The notes under the pieces are model-generated. The model saw nothing but the letters and a program-made list of their open reading frames with translations. It did not search any database and was not told the DNA's origin. From Eutreptiella sp. 'Long Island Sound 2002' (lineage: Eukaryota; Euglenozoa; Euglenophyceae; Eutreptiales; Eutreptiaceae): 64,000 nt of DNA. The stretch lies in the NCBI GenBank assembly GCA_964036045.1, contig OZ038391.1, forward strand, positions 39,102,232-39,166,231. The letters run 5' to 3'. The translations under genes were made by a program, and so were the position numbers. The number at the start of each line of letters is the position of its first letter. Position 1 is the first letter of the stretch. This document shows, piece by piece, positions 45,847 to 56,278 of the stretch.

Positions 45847-46633
45847 AGTAAGAAAAAGTGCTTTTCCAATGCTTTGAGGCATACTCTAGTTGTATTAGAG
45901 GTGCTCTGCGCACACAGGCATTTCTATCTTATTATTGGTCCAACCAAAAGTGGTGATAACACATTTTGACCTATGGAACCAAACACTAAATCAGGATATG
46001 GAGTGGACCCCTTAATCCCCTATCAATGTGAGGCAATTCATCTTTTCCTGAGGCGACTGAGAACTGACATATCCAGGGCAGAGCCTATGAATTTATCTAT
46101 CTTTTCTCATGAATTCTTAGCTGTCCTAGTGGTATGCACCCTAGGGGGCTTGGCACCTCTTTTTGAGAGGTCCTGGGTTCAATTCCCGGTCAGCCTAGCT
46201 AAGTAGGAAGATCCCATGTGACATGGCAGTGACCTCATCGCCACATGCCCTGCCACCTCAGCACATATGGGACCCAAAACAAAGAGTGCACATCTCCTGA
46301 GATAGCACTATGGAGATTGAGTGACCATGGGGCAGTTTTCCAACTCTTTTTCCAAAACAGTTCAGCTATCTTTGTGAATATGCAATCCGATTTGACCTGA
46401 GTTGCAGTTTCTGTGAATATCCTTTCATCTTTCACTGTTTACACTGCAGCCCTTCATGCTTTGATCCTGATTCTCTTCTACTTGCTTATCTCTGGCTTGG
46501 GCTATCCTGGATTGGTTGTATTTCAGCAAAAAAAACATTTTACTCATCAAAAACAAGCAGCAGGAAACCCTACACCAGCAGCAAGCAGCAGGAGAGGCAC
46601 GAACACAGTGTTCAAATCACTATAAAACTTTCT
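45847..46633 (+). repeat. 3' LTR of element E
   Basis: Homologous throughout to 32083-32873. It contains the better-preserved tRNA-like segment. The B satellite resumes with AACCATGGAGGCAC immediately after it. Confidence 0.85.
46116..46203 (+). other. tRNA-like segment with Pol III A/B-box motifs inside the LTR
   Basis: B-box-like GGTTCAATTCC at 46176-46186 is one change from consensus, and A-box-like TAGCTGTCCTAGTGG begins at 46118. The segment can form an outer stem (CTTAGCT/AGCTAAG), a D-like stem (CCTAG/CTAGG), an anticodon-like arm ACCTC-TTTTTGA-GAGGT (TTT in the anticodon place) and a T-like arm CTGGG-TTCAATT-CCCGG. Spacers between arms do not fit a real tRNA, so this is tRNA-like, not a tRNA gene. 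The inverted copy is at ~59789-59876. Confidence 0.5.
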
Positions 46634-49600
46634 AACCATGGAGGCACATCTCTAAAGCAAGCGGTCTTTCTTCAACGGTGATCTCCGATGCGTTACGCAA
46701 GACTAGGACCCAGCTCGGTCCTAGTTCGAGTCTTGATTACCGAGCTGGGTTTACCCTGTTGAGGTTTTACACCACCTTTTAGGGGCCAAGGGTGAGCAAC
46801 ACGTTTTAGCAAGCAGTAGCAGCAGCAAGCAGCAGTAGCAAGCAGGAGGCGGTTAAAAAGTCCTTGCGACCACACCGCGGCTCAAAACCGCATCCGAGTA
46901 GCTCAAAACGACCAGGGAGCCAAGGCGCATCACCACAAACAAGTTTTGTTGCGTTTTGAGCCGTGTAGCCGGTCCTACGGGCGATTCAGTGTCCAAAAAG
47001 GGCCGTTTTTGGGCTGTTTTCGGCTGTTTTCAGGACGATCGTCCTGAAAGTCCAGGACGATCGCCGCTGCGCCAAGCAGGTGTTTCCGATGAGGACCGTT
47101 GTTCTTTCACGGCGATTGGGCTATCAAAGGATGGCAAATGGGTGTTCAATAAGGCGTGTACCACGCCGTGGTGCCGCGCGGTGGTCCATTTTGAGGTGAA
47201 AATGAGCCGTTTTCCAGCTGTGTTTCAGGACAATCGCCGTAACCATGGAGGCACATCTCTAAAGCAAGCAGTCTTTCTTCAACGGAGATTTTCAATGCGT
47301 TACGCAAGACTAGGACCCGGCTCTGTCCTAGTTGGAGTATTCATTTACCGAGCTGGGTGTACCCTGTCGAGGTTTTACACCACCTTTTAGGGGCCAAGGG
47401 TGAGCCACACGTTTTAGCAAGCAGCAGGCAAGCAAGCAAGCAAGCAGCAGCAGCAGGCGGTTAAAACGTCTTTGCGACCACACCGCGGCTCAAAACCGGC
47501 ATCCAAGTTGCTCAAAACAACCAGGGAGCCAAGGTGCATCACCACAATCTAGTTTTAATGCGTTTCGAGCCGTCTAGTTCGTTCTAAGGCCGATTTAGCG
47601 TCCAAAAATTTCCGTTTTTGGGCTGGTTTCAGGACGATCGTCGTGAAAACTCAAGACGATCGCCGGTGTGTCCAGTGGGCGTTTGCAATGAGGGCCGTTG
47701 GTCTTCCATGGCGATTGGGCTATGAAATGATGGCAAACGGGTGTTCAATGAGGTGTGTACCATGCCGTGGTGCCACACGGTGGTCCATTTTGAGGTGAAA
47801 ATGAGCCGTTGTTGAGCCATGCTTCAGGCCGATCGTCCTGACCCTGGAGGCACATGTGCAAAGCAAGCAGTCTTTCTTCAACGGTTATCTCCAATCGTTA
47901 TGCAAGACTAGGACCCAGTTCGGTCCTAGTTTGAGTCTTGATTACCCAGCTGGGTTTACCCTGTCGAGGTTTTACACCACCTTTTAGGGGCCAAGGGTGA
48001 GCCACACGTTTTAGCAAGCAGCAAGCAAGCAAGCAAGCAGCAGCAGCAAGCAGCACGCGGTTGAAAAGTCCTTGAGAACACACCGCGGCTCAAAACCGGC
48101 ATCCAAGTAGCTCAAAACAACCGGGGAGCCAAGGCGCATCACCACAATCAAGTTCCGTTGCGCTTCCACCCGTCTAGCCCGTTCTACGGCCAATTTAGTG
48201 TCCAAAAATGGCCGTTTTTGGGCTGTTTTCGGGACGATCGTCCTGAAAGTTCAGGACGGTCGCCGCTGCGCCAAGCAGGTGATTGCGGTGAGGGCCGTTG
48301 TTCTTTCATGGCGATTGGGCCATCAAAGGATGGCCAATGGGTGTTCAATAAGCCATGTACCACGCCGTGGTGCCACGCGGTGGTCCATTTTGAGGTGAAA
48401 ATGAGCCGTTGTTGAGCCGTGTTTCAGCACAATCGTCGTGATCGTGGAGGCACATCCCTGAAGCAAGCGGTCTTTCTTCGACGCTGATTTCCAATGCATT
48501 ACCCAAGACTAGGACCCAGCTCGGTCCTAGTTCGAGTCTTGATTACCTAGCAGGGTTTACCCTGTTGAGGTTTTACACCACCTTTTAGGGGCCAAGGGTG
48601 AGCAACACGTTTTAGCAGGAGCTAGCAGCAGCAGCAAGCAGCAGCAGCCATCAGTAGCAGCAAGCAGGCGGTTAAAAAGTCCTTGCGACCACACCGCGGG
48701 TCAAAACCGGCATCCAAATGGCTGAAAACGAACGCAGAGCCAAGGCGCATCACCACAAACAGATTTGGTTGCGTTTTGAGCCGTCTAGCCTCTTCTACGG
48801 CCGACTTAGCGTCCAAAAATTTCCGTTTTTTGGCTGTTTTCAGGACGATCGTCCTGAAAATTCGGTACGATCGCCAGTGTGTCAAGTGGGCGTTTGCAAT
48901 GAGGGCCGTTGTTCTTCAATGGCGATTGGGCTATGAAATGATGGCAAATGGGTGTTCACTAAGGCATGTACCATGCCGTGGTGCCACACGGTGGTCCATT
49001 TTGAGGTGAAAATGAGCCGTTTTTGAGCCGTGTTTCAGGACGATCGTCCCGACCGTGGAGGCACATCTCGAAAGCAAGCAGTCTTTCCTCAACGGTGATC
49101 TCCAATGCGTTACGCAAGACTAGGACCCCGCTCGGTCCTAGTTCGTGTCTTGATTACCGAGCTGGGTTTAGCCTGTCGAGGTTTTACACCACCTTTTAGG
49201 GTCCAAGGGTGAGCAACACGTTTTAGCAAGCAGCAGCAGCAGCAGCAGCAAGCATCAAGCAGCAGCAGGCGGTTAAAAAGTCCTTGCGACCACACCGCAA
49301 CTCGCAACTGGCATCCAAGTAGCTCCAAATGACCGGGGAACAAATGCGCATCACCACAAACATGTTTTGTTGCATTTCGAGACGTCTAGCATGTTCTACG
49401 GCTGATTTAGTGTCCAAAAATGGCCGTTTTTGGGCTGTTTCAGGACGATGGTCCTGAAAACTCAGGACGATCGCCGGTGTTTCAAGTGGGCGTTTGCAAT
49501 CGGGGCCGTTGTTCTTCCATGGCGATTGGGCTATGAAATGATGGCAAATGGGTGTTCAATAAGCTGTGTACCATGCCGTGGTGCCACACAGTGGTCCATT

Positions 49601-50070
49601 TCGAGGTGAAAATGAGCCGTTGTTGAGCCATGTTTCAGGACGATCGTCCTGACCGTGGAGGCACATCTGCAAAGCAAGCAGTCTTTCAATGAGCGTTTGC
49701 AATGAGGGCCGTTCTTCCTCCATGGCAATTGGGCTATGAAATGATAGCAAATGGGTGGTGAATAAGGTGTACACCATGCCGTAGTGCCACACGGTGGTCC
49801 ATTTTGAGGTGAAAATGAGCCGTTGTTGAGCCATGTTTCAAGACGATCGTCCTGACCGTGGAGGCACATCTGCGAAGCAAGCGGTCTTTCTTCAACGGTG
49901 ATCTCCAATGCGTTACGCAAGATTAGGACCCAGAAGGGTCCTAGTTCGAGTCTTGATTACAGAGCTGGGTTTACCCTGTCGAGGTTTTACACCACCTTTT
50001 AGGGGCCAAGGCTGAGCAACACGTTTCAGCAAGCAGCAAGTAGCAAGCAGCAGCAAGTAGCAAGCAGCAG
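46634..50070 (+). repeat. Satellite B, direct array of ~600-bp units (left arm)
   Basis: Units start at about 46634, 47241, 47841, 48441, 49052 and 49652. The last full-phase stretch is shortened by an internal deletion and restarts near 49855. Each unit has ATGGAGGCAC, a stem ACTAGGACC/GGTCCTAGT, TTTTACACCACCTTTTAGGG, a CAG/AAG-rich tract, the palindrome CAGGACGATCGTCCTG (47031-47046 in unit 1) and GGTCCATTTTGAGGTGAAAA. Units are similar but not identical. ORFs across them shift frames from unit to unit and are not genes. Confidence 0.9.
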
Positions 50071-50285
50071 ATAGGGATGCAGATTGGCAGCGAATTTAAT
50101 TTGAATTCGCCGAATTCGCTGCGAATTCCTTCGCAGCGCGAATTGGCTGCGAATTGGGCCTGAAATTCACAGTACTGCGAATTCGGGAGGCGGTGAGTCC
50201 ATAAAGTACTTGACCGAATCCGGATCACAGAGCCAGGTGACGGGGTTGTTGCCAATGATCCTCTGTTGACTGGCGAGGACCAGTA
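50071..50285. other. Central spacer of the B palindrome
   Basis: 215 bp unrelated to B separate the two arms. The first half carries several GCGAATT/AATTCGC words in both orientations (GCGAATTCC, GCGCGAATTGG, TGCGAATTCG). It may be a remnant of an insertion or the original breakpoint. Confidence 0.6.
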
Positions 50286-52481
50286 CCATTTTTGGACACT
50301 AAATCGGCCGTAGAATGGGCTAGACGTCTCGAAATGCAACAAAACATGTTTGTGGTGATGCGCATTTGCTCCCCGGTCATTTTGAGCCCTGGATGCCAGT
50401 TGCGAGTTGCGGTGTGGTCGCAAGGACTTTTTTAACCGCCTGCTGCTGCTTGATGCTTGTTGCTGCTGCTGCTGCTGCTTGCTAAAACGTGTTGCTCACC
50501 CTTGGACCCTAAAAGGTGGTGTAAAACCTCGACAGGGTAAACCCAGCTCGGTAATCAAGACTCGAACTAGGACCGAGCGGGGTCCTAGTCTTGCGTAACG
50601 CATTGGAGATCACCGTTGAGGAAAGAATGCTTGCTTTCGAGATGTGCCTCCACGGTCGGGACGATCGTCCTGAAACACGGCTCAAAAACGGCTCATTTTC
50701 ACCTCAAACTGGACCACCGTGTGGCACCACGGCATGGTACATGCCTTAGTGAACACCTATTTGCCATCATTTCATAGACCAATCGCCATGGAAGAACAAC
50801 GGCCCTCATTGCAAACGCCCACTTGACACACTGGCGATCGTACCGAATTTTCAGGACGATCGTCCTGAAAACAGCCCAAAAACGGAAATTTTTGGACGCT
50901 AAATCGGCCGTAGAAGAGGCTAGACGGCTCAAAACGCAACCAAATCTGTTTGTGGTGATGCGCCTTGGCTCTGCGTTAGTTTTCAGCCATTTGGATGCCG
51001 GTTTTGACCCGCGGTGTGGTCGCAAGGGCTTTTTAACCGCCTGCTTGCTGCTGCTGCTTGTTGCTGCTGCTTGGTGCTGCTGCTTGCTCCTGCTAGAACG
51101 TGTTGCTCACCCTTGGCCCCTAAAAGGTGGTGTAAAACCTCGACAGGGTAAACCCTGCTAGGTAATCAAGACTCGAACTAGGACCGAGCTGGGTCCTAGT
51201 CTTGGGTTTTGCATTGGAAATCAGGGTCGAAGAAAGATCGCTTGCTTTAGGGATGTGCCTCCACGATCACGACGATTGTACTGAAACACGGCTCAACAAC
51301 GGCTCATTTTCACCTCAAAATGGACCACCGCGTGGCAGTACGGCGTGGTACATGGCTTATTGAACACCCATTGGCCATCCTTTGATAGCCCAATCGCCAT
51401 TAAAGAACAACGGCCCTCAACGGAATTACCTGCTTGGCGCAGCGGCGATCGTTCTAAACTTTCAGGACGATCGTCCTTTAAACAGCCGAAAACAGCCCAA
51501 AAACGGCCATTTTTTGACACTAAATTGGCCGTAGAACGGGCTAGACGGGTGGAAGCGCAACGGAACTTGATTGTGGTGATGCGCCTTGGCTCCCCGGTTG
51601 TTTTGAGCTACTTGCGTGCCGGTTTTGAGCCGCAGTGTGGTCTCAAGGACTTTTCAACCGCGTGCTGCTTGCTGCTGCTGCTTGCTTGTTTGCTTGCTGC
51701 TTGCTAAAACGTGTGGCTCAGCCTTGGCCCCTAAAAGGTGGTGTAAAACCTCGACAGGGTAAACCCAGCTGGGTAATCAAGACTCAAACTAGGACTGAAC
51801 TGGGTCCTAGTCTTGCATAAGGATTGGAGATAACCGTTGAAGAAAGACTGCTTGCTTTGCACATGTGCCTCCAGGGTCAGGACGATCGGCCTGAAGCATG
51901 GCTCAACAACGGCTCATTTTCACCTCAAAATGGACCACCGTGTGGCACCTCGGCATGGTACACACCTCATTGAACACCCGTTTGCCATCATTTCATAGCC
52001 CAATCGCCATGGAAGAACAAGGGCCCTCGTTGCAAACGCCCACTGGACACACCGGCGATCGTCTTGAGTTTTCAAGACAATTGTCCTGAAACCAGCCCAA
52101 AAACGGAAAATTTGGGACCTAAATCGGCCTTAGAACGAGCTAGACGGCTCGAAACGCATTAAAACTAGATTGTGGTGATGCGCCTTGGCTCCCTGGTTGT
52201 TTTGATCAATTTGGATGCCGGTTTTGAGCCGCGGTGTGGTCGCAAAGACGTTTTAACCGCCTGCTGCTGCTGCTGCTTGCTTGCTTGCTTGCTGCTTGCT
52301 AAAACGTGTGGCTCACCCTTGGCCCCTAAAAGGTGGTGTAAAACCTCGACAGGGTACACCCAGCTCGGTAAACAAATACTCAAACTGGGACAGATCTGGG
52401 TCCTAGTCTTGCGTAACGCATTGAAAATCTCCGTTGAAGAAAGACTGCTTGCTTTAGAGATGTGCCTCCATGGTTACGGCG
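50286..52481 (-). repeat. Satellite B, inverted array (right arm, inner part)
   Basis: About 3.6 B units in reverse orientation (AAAAGGTGGTGTAAAAC landmarks near 50510, 51122, 51735 and 52328). The array is interrupted at 52481 by the GC-rich element and resumes in phase at 58120. Confidence 0.9.
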
Positions 52482-54019
52482 TGAGTGAGGGGGGCGCGCG
52501 AGGGGCTGCGGCCGCGACCCCGGCGGGCCGCGACGCCGCCTCGGCCGGCCACGCCGCGGCCCCAGCACGCCGCGCAAGCGGGGGAAGAACCCCGCACGGG
52601 CCGCGGACGCCTCGCCGGCGGCCGCCGCAGCAGCAGCAGTGGGCAGGGAGAGCGCGAAGTACCGCGCCCACGCCAACCCCGCCCACACCCACACCAGCCC
52701 CCCCAAGCCGTACCCCCCCAAGCCCTTCCCCCCGGGGCGGGAGCGGCACGTCCGCCCCCCGGCGCGCGAGCGCTCGCCGCCGGGCGTCACGCTGCCGCAA
52801 CTGCAAAGGCAGCGGGACGCCCGGCGAGTGGTCCAGGAAGGGCGCAGCGGCGGGGGGGAGGGGAGCAGCGGACGGCGCGACAGGCAGGGGGCAGGGGAGG
52901 GGTCAGGGCACGGGAAGGGCGTGCAGGGGCGCGGGCAGGGAGCCCAGGTGCAGGGGGCGGGGCGAGGGGAGGTGGGAGAGCGAGCGGGCCAGGGCGTGGT
53001 GGACGGGAGGCGGGACCCGCGACACGGGCAGGGGGCCGGGGAGGGGCCAGGGCACGGGAAGGGCGCTCAGGGGCGCGGGAAGGGTACCCAGGTGCATGGG
53101 GGCAGGACGAGGGGGGATGGGAGAGCGAGCGGGCCAGGGCGTGGGGGACGAGAGGCGGGACCCGCGACACGGGCATGGGACTGGAAAGTGGCCCAAGGGC
53201 AAGGGCAAGGGCGCCGCGGGCCCCAAGGGACAGGCGGGACGGGGCATGGGAGCCCAGGGAGGAGGGCGGGGCGAAGGGAGGGGGGCAGAGGGCGGAGCGC
53301 CCCCGCAGCCGGACGTGCAGCCGGTGAGGTGCATCCCCCCCGGCATCCAACAGATGCCGGCACACCACACCCACCACCACCACCACCACCACCACCACCT
53401 CTACAACATCGACCCTGACGCCGGCGAGCTCGTCCCCCCCCAACCCCCACGACACCAGCACCAGCAAGCCCCCCCCGCGCCGAGGGCGGAGCCGGCGCGG
53501 ATGGCCTCGGCGGAGGTGGGACGGGACGCGGCATCGGCGCCGCAGGCGCAGGGGCAGCGAGGGGGGCCGGCACGGGGGGCGGAGGAGGGCCGGCCATGGG
53601 ACCGGGACTGGGGCGCGGTCCCGGACCCGCTGGGGGGGGAGACCCTCCCCCTGGTGGGGGAAGTGTACGGGTGGTTGTGCTGGGCCAACCAGGGGACCTC
53701 CAGGAGGTCGCGGAACCGGCCCTTCGATGCCGTGCTCCTCCGGAGGGACGGAGGAAACGGAGAGGCACCCCCGGGGGGGTGGGCGGCCCCAGAGGACCAC
53801 GAGAGGGTCCTCAGGCCAGTGATCCGGGCGGCGTGGCCCGACAGGGAGCCGACGTGGCCGGCCTTCCTGGAAGAGGGAGCGGTGCTCCGCATCACGGATG
53901 CGGACGCCAACAACTGGCTCCCCCGGGCTTTGCGTAGCGCCCTCGCCCACTGGCGCTACCGCCGGCACAACCCGCCGCCGCCGCAGCCCCAGCCCCCACA
54001 CAAGCGGCGGCGCAAGTGA
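52482..54019 (+). CDS. Hypothetical protein of the GC-rich element
   Basis: This frame is open from the insert start (and back into B sequence) to the stop at 54017-54019. The N-terminal two thirds are Gly/Arg/Pro-rich low complexity, and neighbouring frames are also open there, so the true frame is uncertain; an ATG in another frame at 52639 is an alternative start. The last ~200 residues look like real protein. They have a His tract (HHTHHHHHHHHHLYNIDPD), GEVYGWLCWANQGTSRRSR and RVLRPVIRAAWPDREPTWPAF. The end is ALAHWRYRRHN followed by a basic PHKRRRK, possibly nuclear-targeting. I recognise no family. By position it could be an ORF1-like nucleic-acid-binding protein. Confidence 0.35.
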
Positions 54020-54109
54020 AGGCCCAGACGGCGGGTACGGGAGGTTTGGGGGGGGGGGGATGGGCCCCCCGACCCACGCCCCCCCCCCCGGTATGGCACA
54101 ACGTACGAG

Positions 54110-56278
54110 GGCGCGCCACCTCCCGCGGGAGGGAGTGCGGAGACAACGAGCGCGGGGAGGAACCTGCTGCTCCGCAACCCGCTAACCACTGACCGCTAAC
54201 CCTCACGGCCACCCCCGGCCGGCCAGCGCCGCGCGACAACGGCCGGGGGATGAGGGGCCCCGGCGAGGGCCTGCGCGAGCATCCGGCTCTCGATAGGGGG
54301 GGCGGGAGAAGGGCGCGACCCCCTGGCCGATGGCTGGCCCCCGGGACCAGGACCGCCATGCCGCCCCCGCCCCTCCCCCCTGGCCGACGAGAGGCATCGC
54401 CAGGGGGCCAAAGGGCCCCCCCAACCCACCCCCCCCCCCCGCACAGACCCGAGGGCGGGCGGGGGGGCGGCCCCCCCAGCCCCCCCCCCGCACCCACCAC
54501 AGCAGGGGAGCCACAGGCGCGGCCCTCCGCCCCCCCAGGGCCGGGGGGGCGCCCCCCCCCCAGGAGGAACGGCGGCGCGATAAGGGCAACGGCGGCTGGA
54601 CCTGCTCCCGCGAACCCACACCGGCGTGCCGGAGCAATGCGCACAACGGAACAGGAAGGGGGCCGCGCCCCACATGACCCTCCCGTAACCACAGCCCACT
54701 CCGAGGTGACAGAGGGGGGGTTTCAAGTCAGATGGGGCCCCCAAGGGGGCGGTCCACGGGCCGCCCCTCACCCCCCCCACCCCGGGGCGGCATTTCAGCC
54801 CCGACCGCACGCGCGCGCCGGAAGGGAGCGCGCCGGCGACACGGAGAGAGCCAGAAAGGAGTACCGCAGGCCGCCGCCCGGAACGAGAGCAGGGAGGCCG
54901 CGGCGCGCCCCCCCCCCCCCCCCCCCACCTGCCCGCCAGCCGCGGGGGCCCCGGCCCCCACCCCCCGAGGCAGAGGGGATGGACCCCCCCCGCCCGAGAG
55001 GGGAGCCGGAGTGTGACCCGCCCCCCCGCCCCAGCCGCCGGCTCAAATGGGGGCCACGAAGAACAGGTGGGCCCACGCCTGCGCACCGGGACACCGCGCA
55101 GATCGTGCCCAGAGAAGCCGGGTGGGCGCGAACCGGAATGGTATGGGGGGCCACGCCCCCCATGGACAGCACGACGCCAGTGACGCCCGCTTTGTTGCCT
55201 ACCCAGGGAAAGCGGCGCGCCACCTCCCGCGGGAGGGAGTGCGGAGACAACAAGCGCGGGGGGAAACCTGCTGCCCCGCAACCCGCTAACCACTGACCGC
55301 TAACCCTCACGGCCACCCCCGGCCGGCCAGCGCCGTGCGACAACGGCCGGGGGATGAGGTGCCCCAGAGAGGGACTGCGTGAGAATCCGGCTCTCGGTAG
55401 AGGGGGGCGGGGGAAGGGCGCGACCCCCCTGGCCGATGGCTGGCCCCCGGGGCCAGGACTGCCAAGCCGCCCCCCCCCCCCCCCTTGGCCGACAGGAGGC
55501 ATCGCCAGGGGACCAAAGGCCCCCCCCCTCCCCCCCCCCCCCTCCCACACAGGCCCGAAAGCGGGCGGGGGGGCGGCCCCCCCACCCCCCCCCCCCCCCC
55601 CGCACCCACCCCAGCAGGGGAGCCACAGGCGCGGCCCTCCGCCCCCCCAGGGCCGGGGGGGCGCCCCCACCCACAGGAGGAACGGCGACACGGTAAGGGC
55701 AACGGCGGCTGGACCTGCTCCCGCGAACCCACACCGGCGTGCCGGAGCAACGCGCACAACGGAACACGAAGGAGGCCGCGACCCACATGACCCTCCCGTA
55801 ACCACAGCCCACTCCGAGGGGACAGAGGGGGGGTTTGCAGGTCAGCTGGGGCCCCCAGGGGAGCGGTCCACGGGCCGCCCCTCAACCCCCCCACCCCGGG
55901 GCGGCACTTCAGCCCCGACCGCACGCGCGCGCCGGAAGGGAGCGCGCCAGCGACACGGAGAGAGCCAGAAAGGGGTACCGCAGGCCGCCGCCCGGAACGA
56001 GAGCAGGGAGGCCGCGGCGCGACACCCCCCCCGAGGCAGGGGGGATGGGCCCCCCCCAACCCGAGAGGGGAGCCGGAGTGTGACCCGCCCCCCCGCTCCA
56101 GCCGCCGGCTCACGTGGGGGCCGCGAAGAACAAGCGGGCCCACGCCTGCGCACCGGGACGCCGCACAGATCGTACCCAGAGAAGCCGGGTGAGCACAAAC
56201 CGGAGTGGTATGGGGGGCCACGCCCCCCATGGACAGCACAACGCCAGTGACGCCCGCTTTGTTGCCTGCGCAGGGAAG
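54110..56278 (+). repeat. Two ~1.1-kb tandem repeats inside the GC-rich element
   Basis: Copy 1 spans about 54110-55216 and copy 2 about 55217-56278. Landmarks CGCGCCACCTCCCGCGGGAG, CTGACCGCTAACCCTCACGG (54189 and 55296) and GGCCACGCCCCCCATGGACAG (55149 and 56217) recur. Copy 2 is shorter, mainly through loss around a C-run near 54915. Long antisense ORFs here are composition artefacts. Confidence 0.85.

Larger units (their letters stand above)
32083..46633 (+). mobile_element. Element E: Ty3/gypsy chromodomain LTR retrotransposon, decayed, with nested hAT
   Basis: LTRs of ~790 bp (32083-32873 and 45847-46633) lie in direct orientation. They are flanked by a 5-bp target duplication AACCA (32078-32082 and 46634-46638; TAACC if the ends are shifted by one). 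A primer site directly follows the 5' LTR and a polypurine tract directly precedes the 3' LTR. Between them lie gag, protease, RT, RNase H, integrase and chromodomain in that order, the Ty3/gypsy chromovirus order. Without the 3.27-kb hAT insertion the element is ~11.3 kb. Four in-frame stops in gag, one in integrase and two frameshifts make it non-autonomous. The LTRs differ at scattered positions (a few percent by eye), so it is not brand new. Confidence 0.85.

Noticed and set aside
45847-46633. Interpretation of the ~790-bp repeat as a stand-alone SINE because of its tRNA-like part
   Set aside because: PBS, PPT, 5-bp duplication and position at both ends of a gag-pol element show it is an LTR.
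46693-52300. Many 60-150-residue ORFs with shared peptides such as LLKRVAHPWPLKGGVKP on both strands
   Set aside because: They are frames of the B satellite, shift between units, include translated CAG tracts and lack conserved starts.
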